A DNA stretch of 64,000 bases from Myoxocephalus aenaeus (Eukaryota; Chordata; Actinopteri; Perciformes; Cottidae): assembly GCA_038501785.1 (NCBI GenBank), contig JBAMJR010000040.1, positions 653,501-717,500 on the forward strand. Reading direction: 5' to 3'. Below are positions 11,801 through 23,219 of the stretch, one piece after another (position 1 is the stretch's first letter; each line of letters begins with the position of its first letter). A program made the translations under genes and the position numbers. The notes under the pieces are model-generated. The model was not told the origin of the DNA. It searched no databases and worked only from the letters and a program-made list of their open reading frames with translations.

Positions 11801-14800
11801 AGGAGCAGGGCAGTATGTGCAGCCAGGTCTATAAGAGTCGCTCCTTGTCCAGACCTCCTCCACTGCCCCTGAAGAAGGTGAGAGTTCAGCGGACGACTGT
11901 TGTCTCTCATTAACAGAGCCGCAAGTCTTTGTTTCTCTCTGCTCATCACAGTTGTTCCTCAACCAGACTGCAGACTTTGGAGCACTTGAAACATGCAGTG
12001 CAACACAATGTTGATAATTTATACCTCACACCTTTGCTTGCATTTACTGTAGTTTAACCTAGAGCACATATTATCTACTTTGAAACTGCACTGGCAAAAT
12101 TAATCTATGAAATCTAGAAATATTAGAACAATAACATTTTTAGACTTAATCAAAGTACCCGAAGGACTGTTTTTCAGTTTGTTCCCCTTTTTAACTTTTT
12201 GTTTAAGTGTACATTCTCGTGTATCTATCTTTTGACATGCTGACAAACAGGAAATTGTAGCAACAGTTTCATGACTTTAGACTTTAGATAAATAAATAAG
12301 ATGCTCTCTCTTCTGACTCCTCACAGCAGAATACCTCCTCTCTGTGGTCCATCAGCGAGCCTTTCTACATTCACCTGCTGCAGGGCAGCCGAGTCAATGC
12401 AGGCGAAGGAATGAAGGTTGGTGTGGTTTTGCGTGGGTTTGATGCTCAATGAAATGTGACATTCACTTGTTTACCAATATCTCAATTTCAGTTGTAGGAA
12501 CAGCAGGGTTGACATGAAAATGACAGGGGGTCACATGGTCCAGACCACACGTTTCCCATAACTCATCAAGGCGGTTGGTTGAAACTTCAAAACAGGAAGT
12601 GGGGAGGGACGATCTGCTTTTGACATCTCATTCTGAGGCCTAGATTCTAAGAAAACTGACAGACTGCATGCTGTCTTTCCCTTCCTCGCTTTCAGCACAT
12701 CTCTTTTTTTTGAAGGCGGTGCATGCATGTAGTTACTATCGCAGTTAGATGTTTGTTAAAATGTTTGTGAAGGGATGTTTCTCAGTAAATGACTGTCAAA
12801 AGCGTATAGAAATATCCACTAAAACTCCATATTCACTTTTTCTGTCAATTTTCTTTTTCTTTTCCTCAACCAATTTGAAGTACGGTAGTCTGTAAATGTG
12901 TGTCTCTGTTTGTGATTCAGTTTCATAACTAACTATGTTACTTAGATGGGTTATTAAGTGTAAGTGCACTTCCGGCGGCTGCCTTAGAGCGCATCATGAC
13001 TCATGACAAATTTGTCCTGTGACATAATTATCAGTCATGTCTGCAGCTGGCAGGCAGAGGTTTGAAAACACCCTTGGGGAGAATAGCCACTCATATATTT
13101 TGTGAATATAGATCCAGCCTATCTTGATTTGGCAAAAGGCAGAAGCTTAACAGCTGTACAGTATTGAATTCAGCCTCCAGTGGTTGTTTATCATTTTTGG
13201 ACAGACTCTGCATTGAAAGGTGTCGCGACCTGCTTGCGTTATGAATGTGTAGACCCTTTTGAAACTCTGAATCATCTGTTGAAGTCTGTAAATCTTTCAC
13301 AAACAATCTACCTCACAAACTCTTCTAATCACGACAGTGTATGTGTGTTTCCCCCCCAGCTCGTGGTGCAGGCCGGTCTGTTCCATGGTAGCGAACTCCT
13401 CTGTAAGGTGGTGACAACCTCGGAGGTGACGGTGTGCTCTGAGCCACTGTGGGATCAAAAGCTGGAGTTCGACATAAACGTGGCTGACCTGCCTCGCATG
13501 AGCCGCCTGTGCTTCGCGCTCTATGCAGTCCTTGAGAAAGCCAAGAAACCCCGCGGCACTAAAAAGAAGAATAAGAAAGCGGTGAGTTTGTCAGAAACTC
13601 AAGCCGTTTTAGGGTGAGAATTTGTTAGCAAGCACAAACAGATCTGTTTCCTCTCTGTTGTGTAGTGTGTGTAGTCAGTGGGTGCTGTGTGGGTGTGTTT
13701 TGCTGCTGCGTCTGGTTGTGCAAGTGTGTTCAGTGGCAATGCTGCGGTTAGCATTTCATCCGCTTCAACGCTTTTATCTACACTTCACACCAAGGAAGGA
13801 AGGGACATTTTCAAGGAATTCTAAATGCATGTTCACAGTCACCATTCGTAGTTACAACTCTGCCACTCATTGAGCATTTTACCTTTTTAAATGCGCTCCT
13901 CGTCTTTAAGGCCTGTTGTGGGGACAGGTGGGAGTAGAAGCCTGAAAACTGGAACTATTTTAATCATATATTAATCATCATTTCTTTAGCAAAAATTACA
14001 AACATTTACTGCTTATCTCAATTTTTTATGTTGGGCTCTGGGGAACTATCACAACTGTTTGACCTTTCAGAGAACATAATTGGATCATTAATCATTAATA
14101 AGAGTTTACTGTCAGTTGCAGCCCTAATTACAGTCATCAATTTAAAATGGAATATGCTACCATGCCACGATTAGTAACATTAATAATATGCCAATAGTCA
14201 CTCTGAGTTTAATGTTTTACAATCCTCTTGCCATTTACTTGTTTTATTTAAATCCTGTTTTATGCACAAAACTACAACAGCGGTAGTACTACAAAGAGAG
14301 GACGACTGCACACACCAACTCATTGTACACTAACAAGTACAGTGAACAACAACAAGTCTCCTTTATTCAGCCACAAACTGTGGGCAACATGTTTTGGAGG
14401 TTCCCAGGTGTGTTTATGGGCATTAAGGCCACTTCTGCTTTCTGAGCCACTTCTCTCTTCTTTTGCCTGGAAGAGAAGTTCTGCAGACAGACAGAAGTTG
14501 AGCTATTTTAGCCCCTCTTGTACGTGTGTATCGTCTCTTTTTTTTTTTAGCTGGCTGCTTTCAGCGTAAATGTGTTTGTTTTTAACACATTGAATGGCCA
14601 AGTAGTTTTTTTGCCTGGATGTTATTTCCCCTTTTGCTGCTTTATATTCCAACTTTAGACCCTATAAATGTAAAATGTACCCCTTGCTTCGCTTTATAAT
14701 TTAACAGGATAAATTATGTAAAAAATTGCCACAAACTCCCTTTAACATTTTTTATATCAATAAAATATTTAGTTTTTTTTTTCATGCTATTTGATTTGAA

Positions 14801-17800
14801 TTCAAATAAACTAAACGTCTAAAATAAAGCAGATGTTATACAACAGATGTTATACAACAGAGGTTTAATAATTAAAAGACTTTTTAGATTTATTGATGAA
14901 AATCCTTTATAGAATCTTAAATATATCTTTTGGATGTTTCAAAGAAATTCTTTTTACTTTTTGGCAAATTTGAAAGACAAAAAACGACAACATATGTATT
15001 TTGATTTTAGAAAGCCTACTTTTGTTGATCCGATGATCAAATCTTAATGTAACTTTGATTGAACATTCGAGTACTCCCTGTGTTGCTCTTCTGCTGCCTC
15101 CGCATGGTTTTACTGCCTGCAGATGGTCTTCAAGATGTCAACAGATCTGATCCTCCCTGTCCCTCTGTTCAGGACTGTCCGATAGCCTGGGTGAACACCA
15201 TGGTGTTCGACTACAAGGACCAGCTGAAGACTGGGGAGTTCCTGTTGTCCACATGGCCATCTGTTCCTGGTACGTTCAGGCCTTCTCTATTCTTACATTT
15301 CCTCCTCTTCAAAAACACCTCACATGTTAACGGCCCCCTCCACAGCGCCACAGTGAAAATGACACATGGCGCCGTCAAAACCCCACATATTTACACATTA
15401 TGCGTTTTCTGTTGCACAAGATTTGGAAACCACAGCTGTCTGTTGTTGTCAAACCATGTCAATTATGGTGCCATTTTTATTACTGAATTGATTATATCTT
15501 TCTCTGTGGTTTGGTAGAGTGGTAAGTATAACGCGCACTGTCGCTTTTAGAGATATGGGAGTTATTTGAATATGAAAATATTCTTACTAAGTAGATTAAA
15601 GCATCCAAACCAAATGGCACATTTCATGTACGATTTGTTTCATCACAGACAAAAGCGACCTGTTGAACCCAATGGGAACCGTTGAGAAGAACCCCAATGT
15701 GGACAGTGCCGCCGGGCTTCTCATTCGCTTCCCTAATATCCGGCCTCATCCTCTCTACTACCCACCACTGGACAAGGTACCTATTCCCAAAAGGCTATAT
15801 TTGAGTACATGAGGATATTTTCACTGACTGTAATACAAATGAAAATGTCCCCATCTGTTCTCAGGTAAGTGGCGACATGGAGAAGAATGGTGATGCAACT
15901 ATTGCCACAAAAGAGGAGGTAAGACTCTAAATTTCACATTTTCCAATTCTCACACAGTTAAAAGTAAAAAATAAAAACAGTTGCTGTTACTTGCTGACCA
16001 CATATTTTTATGAATATGTTTTGGGGTCTTTTGCTCTCTGCAGCACATGAAACTAAAAGAAATCATGGACAACAAAAACCACACTGAGTTTTTCGAGGAT
16101 GAGAAAGAGCTCCTGTGGAAGCTCCGCACAGACGTCCGTGACCATTATCATGAAAGTCTGTCCAAGCTGCTCCTCGTCACCAAGTGGAATCGGCGCGAGG
16201 ACGTAGTTCAGGTATAAATGGAGAGTTTAGGACGATAATTTACTTTTTAATCATCTTAAATTTGTTTGATTTTCTTTTCTTAATTTTTAAGAAAATTTAG
16301 AGTTTCACTAGAGTTCACTTAGAGTTCTAAACATGTCCAAAATAGATTTTAATCCTCACTATATACAAAAATAGTATCTGTATTGTCCCTGATAAATGAC
16401 TTGACCTGCTTGTTAATCAGTAATTTCACAAATTTCACTTATATTTGTATCTACGTTGATTCTAATAGCGTTCTTTTTTACTGACGAACCACTATAAACA
16501 TACATGGTGAACTATCCAACAAGTAGGGCTATAGCTAATTATATTATTTCATTGGAGCAATTCGTTTGACAGTTTTGTAGCTGATTGGTCGATTGATTTA
16601 GTGTGTAAAATGTTAGAACAAAACTGTGTGTGTACAGCCATGCTAGTGCTTTTAGCTGAATACTAACTTCAGCATGCTACCATGTTCCCAATGACAATGC
16701 TAACATGCTGCAGATACTGTATGATGTGTATTATGTTCACCTTTTAAGTTTAGCCTGTCAGTATGCTAACATTTGTTTGATTAGTACTGAACACAAGTAC
16801 AGCTGATGATGATGGCAATAATGTCGTTACTTTTGCACGTATTTTGTCATAAAGTTAAAGTCAGGGAATCACCAGAGTCTGTCATGCTCATTTTATCCAA
16901 CCATCAGCCCAAAATGCTGAGATATTTCTCATCAAACACATGAGAGTTTCATCTTTTCTCATCATGGTATAAATTGGTAATCTGATTCTCTTCAGATGGT
17001 TAGTTTACTGAAGAACTGGCGGGACCTCCCAGGCATCCACGCCTTGGAGCTCTTAGACTACAGTTTTCCCGACCCAGCGGTCCGTTCTTTCACAATCAGA
17101 TGCCTCAGGAAGCTCAGGTACACACGTGCTCAGGTTTTTACTTGCATCCATGGAACATTGCACATTTATCAGCATAATCACTTATGGACCATTTTCTCTG
17201 CACACAGTGACAATGAACTGCTCCAGTACTTAATCCAGCTGGTTCAGGTCCTGAAGTACGAGTCCTACCTAGACTGTGACCTCACCACTTTCCTGCTTGA
17301 ACGGGCTTTGTCCAACTGGAGGATAGGACACTTTTTGTTTTGGCATCTCAGGTGAGACGCAGTCCAGCAGAAAACACAAGATTAGCACATGTGCACCTGC
17401 AGCCTGTTTTTCTTGACAGGAGAATTTGTGTTTATTGTAGGTCAGAGATTCACGTGGCATCTGTGAGTTTGCGTTTTGGCCTGATTCTGGAGGCCTACTG
17501 CAGGGGAAACATCCACCACATCAGGCTTTTAACCAAACAGGTAATCTCGTCACACTGATACACACTGACATCAAGATCTGAAATGATGTGTTTTGGTTTT
17601 TGCGCTAAATCCCGGCCGTTCCTCTCCCACACAGAATGAGGCTCTGGGCAAAATGAAGGCCCTGAGTGACTTTGTCAAGTCGGGCTCCCAGAAGATGACA
17701 GCAGACGACCTGAAGATGTGTATCAGACAGGAGTCCTACCTGGAGGCCCTGTCTGACCTGCTGTCACCACTCAACCCCAGCATCATCCTGGATGAGATCT

Positions 17801-20800
17801 GGTTAGTGCCACACACACACACACAGCAAATTACATTTTTTGACTCCCTAATTGGATTCTCAGGTGCAGTTTTGGTCGCTCTCTAGGTTTACTGAATCAC
17901 AAAATAATACTTTTACGTAGCATATTGTCAAATTAACCCTTAGTCCTTACTTGGACTTTTTTTTTTTTACCTTGTAGCATTGTTTTTGTCTTGGACAGAC
18001 TTTTCCCATTTCTAACATAAACATTTAACAACTAAATAAGTAAAATGGCAACAGGGTGAAAACCTAAAAATGGCAATGTATTTTGTAAAACAGGCATTTT
18101 CCTCAGTCCTCAGTCTATGAACCTTGATGATTATGTGTTTGTACTGACTGTGTTTACTGTTGCAGTGCAGACAAGTGCAGATTTATGGACTCCAAGATGA
18201 AGCCGCTCTGGCTGATGTACAACCCCAGGGCTCAAGAAGACATGGTGGGCATCATCTTCAAGAAGGGAGATGGTGAGATACAAGGAAATATGACGACCTG
18301 GCAGCACACATTCAGTACACATCATGCAGTAGCTGATAGTGCCAAGACTTAAGCTGTAGTTCACTTTAGTTGAGCACAAAGGGAATACACTGAAGCGTTA
18401 AAATGCAGAGAGGGTCTTATTTTAAAATGCACTTGGAGAAAAACATACCCAGCAGGTTTAAAAAATATGTCCTTTAAATAATAAAGAGGATGTTTGAAAG
18501 TCAAACAATACCAGGGTAAAACTTCCAATGAAACATCTTTGTGACCTTTTTTCACTCATCACCTTAAGATCTTCGACAAGACATGTTGACCCTCCAGATG
18601 ATCCAGCTCATGGAGAATTTATGGAAGAGAGAGGGCCTCGATCTCAGGTACAGTGGGAGCAGCTGTTTGCAGCAGCTGTTGATGCTTTTTAACAACGAGC
18701 ACCGCTAGACCAACCTAATACTGTCACGCACTCACAGGATGATCCCTTATGGCTGCTTGTCCACTGGGAACAAGATGGGGCTCATTGAGGTCGTGAAGAA
18801 CTCCGACACCATTGCCAACATCCAGCGTAACAGCAGTAACAGTGCCGCCACCGCTGCCTTCAACAAGGATGCCCTGCTCAACTGGCTCAAATCTAAGAAT
18901 CCTGAGTGAGTAGGATGAACGACTTTGACCGATGGGTACACGCCGTCCATCTTCCATGATCTAGATACTGCAGGAGTGATGACCCTCTTTAACCCAATGA
19001 AAACAACACCAACGCTGTTTAGAGCCACAGAGTTTAAACCCTCCATCCAGTTTAAAATTTTTGTCATGATCAGCAAAAAACACCCAAATGACCTTTGTAT
19101 CCATTAACTTTCCTCATCATGGGGGGATTCCCCAACTGCTGCCAGGCCAGCTCTGTCATAAGCTGTATCACAACATATATATACTTATACTAGTTCTAAT
19201 TATGTTTTGGTTTTATGTAGTGTACACAACACAAACACATTTTCTACTTCCTGAGTGCATTTTCGTTGACGTCCCTCGAAGCACAACTTGTATTACTTCT
19301 TGTTAATTGAAAATGGTAAAGTATTTTAATTTCTTGTCAACAACTACACCACAGATGATAAGGCCAAGTGCATCGCAATATGTGTGAAAGAAATACCCTA
19401 AAAGTGCACCAACAATACGACCGATTTTTTTTTATATAGTATAGGGAATTGAAACACAGTGAAGTGTGAAATGTGTCACATCCGCTGGCTCTGTTTTGTA
19501 CAGACATTTTTAGTTGTGTCAGTAACACCCCTCCCCTTTTATATTAGTACAGTATAAAAGCAAGTTTATAACACATACGCTAGTGTAAACAGATGCAAGG
19601 TCATTTTAATTGTTGATTAATGTATTTGTCATTAACTATAACTAGTATACTGTACGTCTTCATAGAAGAGGTTATAATTAACTGAGAAATACTGTACATT
19701 TACCGTAAAAGTCGGGTTACAAGCTGCTAGCTTGCGCTGCTGATAGCTCGCTACAGCGGGGACACCCACCGGAGATAGAAGCGGCTTGTAATCCAACTTT
19801 TACGGTAATGTACAGTATTTCTCAGTTAATTATATGCTAATTGAAAAAAAAACACATTATATGGGACAAAATCCCACTGTACTTTTACAGTTTGGGGATT
19901 TTTTTTCTCTGTTATTTAATGCAGAAATACATTTACAATTTTTATTTCACTTAATATAATCATTGTATTATTAACTGAAACAATCTATGTATAAAGGTGT
20001 TTTTTTTTCTTCTTCATTTAAATGTTAAGTTTTCAGAAATGCCCTCTGGATGTCTCTGTGTGTGATTTGAAGAGTTTACTTCAAAGTATTTATTGTGTGC
20101 AGCCTTTTAAAATGATGACAGACCAACACAAAGTGCAGTGGTGACTACGGGTTTAGATTTTCTTTATTTAGTGGCAGACAGTCTGAAGGTCTTGTCTATT
20201 CTAAGAGCTCCTTGAAGAGAGAGAACCATTCAATGCAATGAATAAGCCTTTGTACGTCACTTTGACAAGACAGGCTCAGCTGACCGCACGACAGACCAGA
20301 AAGGTAATTAGCTTGAAATGCTGCAGCGCCCGCAAGGGAGCAGAGAAAATTAATAAAAGCTTAACACAGTGAACCTCAGTGCCTGTCTAGACTGTGAAAG
20401 GACGTGTCAATCATTAATCGGCCACAGGAACCCCTGCTGTCAATATTTCATATAGCAGTGAAGAATTCTGCGTGTGTATAGTAGTTATGCGGTAAGAACA
20501 AAACCCACTCATGCTTTGCTTCGTTATTTCTCTGATCTTTTTTTGTCACCAGGGACAAACTGGATCCAGCAATAGAAGAGTTCACACTGTCCTGCGCTGG
20601 CTACTGTGTAGCTACGTACGTGCTCGGCATCGGAGATCGTCACAACGACAACATCATGATCAGGGAAACTGGACAGGTGGAGTTCACCACTGTCATATTT
20701 TTCATCACATTACAACACTGAAACCTACCACAAGGGGGCGATTAGACATAAAGTGGAAATTAAGTGTGATCTACTTCATAACAATATGTAGCAGAACAAA

Positions 20801-21577
20801 TTATTGTTCCAAGACAGGGTGACTTTTAATTTAAATGTTTTATTTAACCGTGTGTCTGATTTGGTCACTTTGGAGTGAAATCCTTCAGGTCAATCATCAC
20901 CAGTTAGTGAGTCTTTAACAAATGTGACTTTAGTCAGTGATTCAGAACCCAGAAGTCACTTTCACCTTTGCTCCTCAGCTCTTCCACATCGACTTTGGGC
21001 ATTTCTTGGGCAACTTCAAGCGGAAACTGGGGATCAACAGGGAGCGTGTGCCTTTTATCTTGACTTATGACTTTGTCCATGTGATCCAACAAGGAAGGAC
21101 CAACAACAGTGAGAAGTTTGAGAGGTACATTATTGTGTTTCAGCCTGTTTACCAATCTGGAATTCTGTGTGCTTATTGTATAACCTGAGACTGATTGCTG
21201 CATCATGTTGTCAGGTTCAGGGAGTACTGCGAGCGGGCCTATAAGATCCTGTGTCGCAACGGGACGCTGTTCGTCAACCTCTTCGCTATGATGAAGGCTG
21301 CAGGACTGCCAGAGCTCACCTCCGGCAAAGACATCCAGTATCTCAAGGTATGCAACAATGAGGATACTGCTGCGGATCATGATGATTATGATGAGAATAA
21401 TATTGACAATAATTTGTTTTTTTATTTTATTCTCAAAAGGACTCTCTAGCTTTGGGCAAAACGGAGGAAGAGGCACTGAAGAATTTTAAGGTGAAGTTCA
21501 ACGAAGCTCTGCGGGAAAGCTGGAAGACGAAAGTCAACTGGATGATGCACTCCCTGGCCAAAGATAATAGACCATGA
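7660..21577 (+). CDS. pik3cd: phosphoinositide 3-kinase catalytic subunit p110-delta
   Basis: p110-delta phosphorylates PIP2 to PIP3 at the plasma membrane, in complex with a p85-type regulatory subunit. Coding exons: 7660-7800, 8590-8818, 10035-10270, 10483-10659, 11722-11877, 12327-12416, 13360-13581, 15173-15269, 15649-15776, 15865-15918, 16044-16211, 16996-17117, 17208-17351, 17441-17540, 17635-17801, 18166-18272, 18569-18647, 18738-18905, 20553-20676, 20979-21124, 21215-21347, 21440-21577. All introns are GT-AG, phases agree, and the total is 3126 nt: 1041 residues plus stop (human 1044). The start has a good context (GTCACCATGC) and the MPPG opening and overall match fit delta rather than alpha, beta or gamma. 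Domains in order: adaptor-binding, Ras-binding, C2, helical, kinase. No frameshift or lost catalytic residue is seen, so the gene looks functional. Confidence 0.97.
8876..9271. mobile_element. 396-bp non-autonomous hAT element in pik3cd intron 2
   Basis: The left end GAGTGTTTTTCAACC and the reverse complement of the right end (CAGTGATTTTCAACC) form hAT-type terminal inverted repeats, followed inside by GAGCCGCGGCA on the left and CACTGTGCCGTGG read inward from the right. A perfect 8-bp target duplication TGCTAAGT flanks the element (8868-8875 and 9272-9279). The first base is G rather than the usual C. No transposase frame is present. The rest of intron 2 (9280-10034) appears unique. Confidence 0.88.
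10035..11877 (+). CDS. pik3cd: pik3cd exons 3-5: Ras-binding domain and Pro-rich linker
   Basis: Residues 124-313. Exon 3 encodes the linker FRTKMRMFCEEKAQERQ and a YSFP strand, then a basic run KKSKNKKK (184-191) just before IFINVKFEACD. Exon 4 encodes LPVALMRSALKKRATVF and EPEDYTLQVNGRWDFLYG, the conserved core of the p110 Ras-binding fold. Exon 5 starts YIFSCLRNGQNPFLTMVHHS and ends in a proline-rich stretch SRPPPLPLKK before the C2 domain; human p110-delta has a similar P-rich segment there. Confidence 0.93.
10668..10922 (-). mobile_element. tRNA-derived SINE with L2-like tail (copy 1)
   Basis: On the minus strand the head reads like a tRNA, with an A box (TAGCTCAGGGGGATGAGTGG) and a B box (GGTTCGATCCC). 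It is followed by a core containing GTGTCCCTGAGCAAGACACT and ends in a stem-loop tail TTTCCCCAAGGGGATTAATA plus AAG and a TTTC-rich run. The tail matches the 3' hairpin of L2-clade LINEs, which presumably mobilised it. The element starts about 10 nt after the exon 4 splice donor. A close copy is at 61150-61393. Confidence 0.88.
12327..15776 (+). CDS. pik3cd: pik3cd exons 6-9: C2 domain
   Basis: Residues 314-492. Exon 6 holds SLWSISEPFYIHLLQGSRVN, with Asn337 in the place of human Asn334. Exon 7 holds LVVQAGLFHGSELLC, then FDINVADLPRMSRLCFALYA and the lysine-rich loop KKPRGTKKKNKKA. Exon 8 holds DCPIAWVNTMVFDYKDQLK and exon 9 LLNPMGTVEKNPNVDSAA then HPLYYPPLDK. C2 packs against the p85 inter-SH2 region and contacts membrane. 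Introns 6 and 7 (0.9 and 1.6 kb) hold no gene; a 14-bp unit (AGATGTTATACAAC) is tandemly doubled at 14831-14858. Confidence 0.94.
15865..15918 (+). CDS. pik3cd: pik3cd exon 10: 18-codon C2-helical linker, starts with GTAAGT
   Basis: A short in-frame exon (54 nt, phase 0 on both sides; residues 493-510, VSGDMEKNGDATIATKEE). It lies in the poorly conserved linker between the C2 and helical domains. Its first six bases are GTAAGT, so the acceptor ...CTGTTCTCAG is followed at once by a perfect donor consensus. Skipping the exon would keep the frame. Confidence 0.88.
16044..17801 (+). CDS. pik3cd: pik3cd exons 11-15: helical domain
   Basis: Residues 511-744. Recognisable landmarks are DEKELLWKLRTDVRDHY and LLLVTKWNRREDVVQ (exon 11), LPGIHALELLDYSFPDPAV (12), LIQLVQVLKYESYLDCDLT then IGHFLFWHLR (13), SLRFGLILEAYCRGN (14) and SYLEALSDL (15). 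These are the antiparallel helices that scaffold the other domains and contact the regulatory nSH2. Intron 11 (16212-16995) and the others in this block are unique-looking and gene-free. Confidence 0.94.
18166..21577 (+). CDS. pik3cd: pik3cd exons 16-22: lipid kinase domain
   Basis: Residues 744-1041. Specificity-pocket Met751 and Trp759 are in FMDSKMKPLW. Lys776 (GIIFKKGD) corresponds to the ATP-contacting, wortmannin-reactive lysine. The catalytic loop GIGDRHNDN (887-895, exon 19) and the DFG motif (Asp908-Gly910, exon 20) are intact, followed by the activation-loop stretch KLGINRERVPFILTYDF. Glu1018 in FNEALRESWK matches human Glu1021, and the membrane-binding C-terminal helix with Trp1024 is kept. 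The stop is TGA 21575-21577. Confidence 0.96.
19673..19834. mobile_element. 162-bp foldback / MITE-like element in pik3cd intron 18
   Basis: The two ends are inverted copies: TATAATTAACTGAGAAATAC at the left recurs in reverse complement at the right. The pairing continues inward through TGTACAT(T)TACCGTAAAAGT and, less perfectly, through GGTTACAAGC, giving arms of about 50 bp around a loop of about 55 bp. Possible TA target duplications flank it. No coding capacity. It could be a Tc1/mariner-type MITE; the family is unassigned. Confidence 0.75.
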
Positions 21578-22394
21578 AGAACAGTGCACCAAGGACACCT
21601 GAAGAGAGACCAACAAATATGGATTTTAATGTATGAAGATAAAAGGAAAGAAAACTCAATCAAATATTTGACTGTATTGATTGCATTCAAAAACACTCAG
21701 CATATGTTTACATTGGACTGGCCTGTCCGTGGTAAATAACGACTAAGTGGAGGCATCCAAAGATGATACGACCATGGGGCACAATCTCAACACGCATATA
21801 TTTTCACAATGAAGGAAATCCATCGCACTCATATTTGTCCCATCAGACTCAAGGACATGTCGACAACAATAATAAACAAGCTTTATAGATGTGTTAGAGT
21901 CGCTACCTAAAAAAAACACCTGCATGTGCAAAAGTGTCATGAATCACTGAAACAGAATCAGAGACTGAGAGTTCATCCCCCGCCTGCATCGCTTAGCAGG
22001 GAGCAAACTGCAAACCAACTTTATGACGACAACGCTCAGTCACAGAGTTCAATAACAGGGCGGCGGTTTAATCTCAAGTCTTTTCTACGGTTACGAGCAA
22101 TGACGGTTGTGTCATTTCCTCTCATTTCAACTGCCTCCTTGAAAATTGTGTCTTGTTTTTTAATTTTATTGTATTTTATTTAATTCAGTAGCTTTGAAGT
22201 ACTTGTGTTTTACTGCTGTTTTGATGTGTAATATTGCCTTGAAGTGCAGTATGTTGCCTCTGGGGTGCCAGTAGACACAAAGCATTGTAACATTTACAAT
22301 TCATTGTAAGATGAGAAAATAACTTTAAATAATGGGACCTTTATTTTGATAAAGTGTATGACCCAGCAGACCCTTACCAAACAGCTACTACACA

Positions 22395-22686
22395 TTAAAG
22401 GAAAGGTTTGACATTTTGACAAATAGGCTTTCTAGCATAGCGTTAGATAAGCTGTCTACACCACTCTCGTTCATTAATTGTGAAGCTGGAGCAAGTACCG
22501 GTAGCCTTTAGTTTATAGCTTAAAGACCGGAAACAGATGGTCTTTATCATGAACCTGCTGACTTGTCTCTTAGTCCCAGCTTCATATTTAACAAGACAGA
22601 TATTAGAGTGCCATTGCTTTTCTCATCTAACTCTCAGCAGGAAAGTCAATTGGCAAATGTCCCAACATTTTAAATTATTCCTTTAA
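22395..22686. mobile_element. MITE-like teleost repeat with TTAAAGGAA inverted ends
   Basis: The left end TTAAAGGAAAGGTTTGACAT and the right end, which reads TTAAAGGAATAATTTAAAAT in reverse complement, are imperfect inverted repeats beginning with TTAA. Subterminal GATAAGCTG/CTAACTCTCAGCAGGAAAG and internal AAAGACCGGAAACAG match a very abundant fish repeat that I recognise by style. TTAA could be the target duplication. Noncoding. Confidence 0.75.
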
Positions 22687-23178
22687 TTACAATTTCCATG
22701 AGTATCTGAGAAAAAGAAGAAGAAAAAAGATCTCAGGTGCTAGGGCGGCCAAGATATCATTGTTTGGTCAAGGCTCAGAAGCATAATATTAAAAACATGA
22801 GGCATTACAAACCAAATAGGAATCTTGTTTTAGCCACAGACTTGTAAATCTTGACAATGTGATCTCTCTCAGATGATGCAGTGCCTGTGCTCTTTTCTGA
22901 TATTTAAGTTCTGCACTGGGATTTCCATTGCATTTTTGAACTGATGTGCCAGGTGCCTTGAAAGAGAATGTCATGCTTGTATTGTCAAACACCTCCATAC
23001 TGGTGTGCTGTCTGATCTCATGTTATGGTGCTTTCAGGATACTTTACATGCTGTATATCTCGCTGTCAGTCATCCAAAGAAGATGATGTGCTTCTCATCG
23101 CCTTTTTTATTTTACCAGTTCAAATTATCTACAATGATGACATAGAAGAGCAAGTGTAGCTGTAGATTACACAGCAAG

Positions 23179-23219
23179 GTGTTTTAATTCCCTTCAGGCG
23201 CTGAAGGGAATTAAAACAC
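23179..23219 (+). ncRNA. perfect 19-bp hairpin with 3-nt loop
   Basis: The arm GTGTTTTAATTCCCTTCAG (23179-23197) is exactly inverted at 23201-23219 around a GCG loop; G23178/T23220 adds a wobble pair. It sits 1.6 kb after the pik3cd stop, within the putative long 3' UTR. It could fold in RNA as a structural element or be the core of a small palindromic element. The stem is shorter than a usual pre-miRNA. Function unknown, and the ncRNA label is only a placeholder. Confidence 0.4.

Noticed and set aside
20934..21476. 180-codon minus-strand frame
   Set aside because: It is the antisense shadow of pik3cd exons 20-21 and the start of 22, which have intact splice sites and kinase motifs on the + strand.
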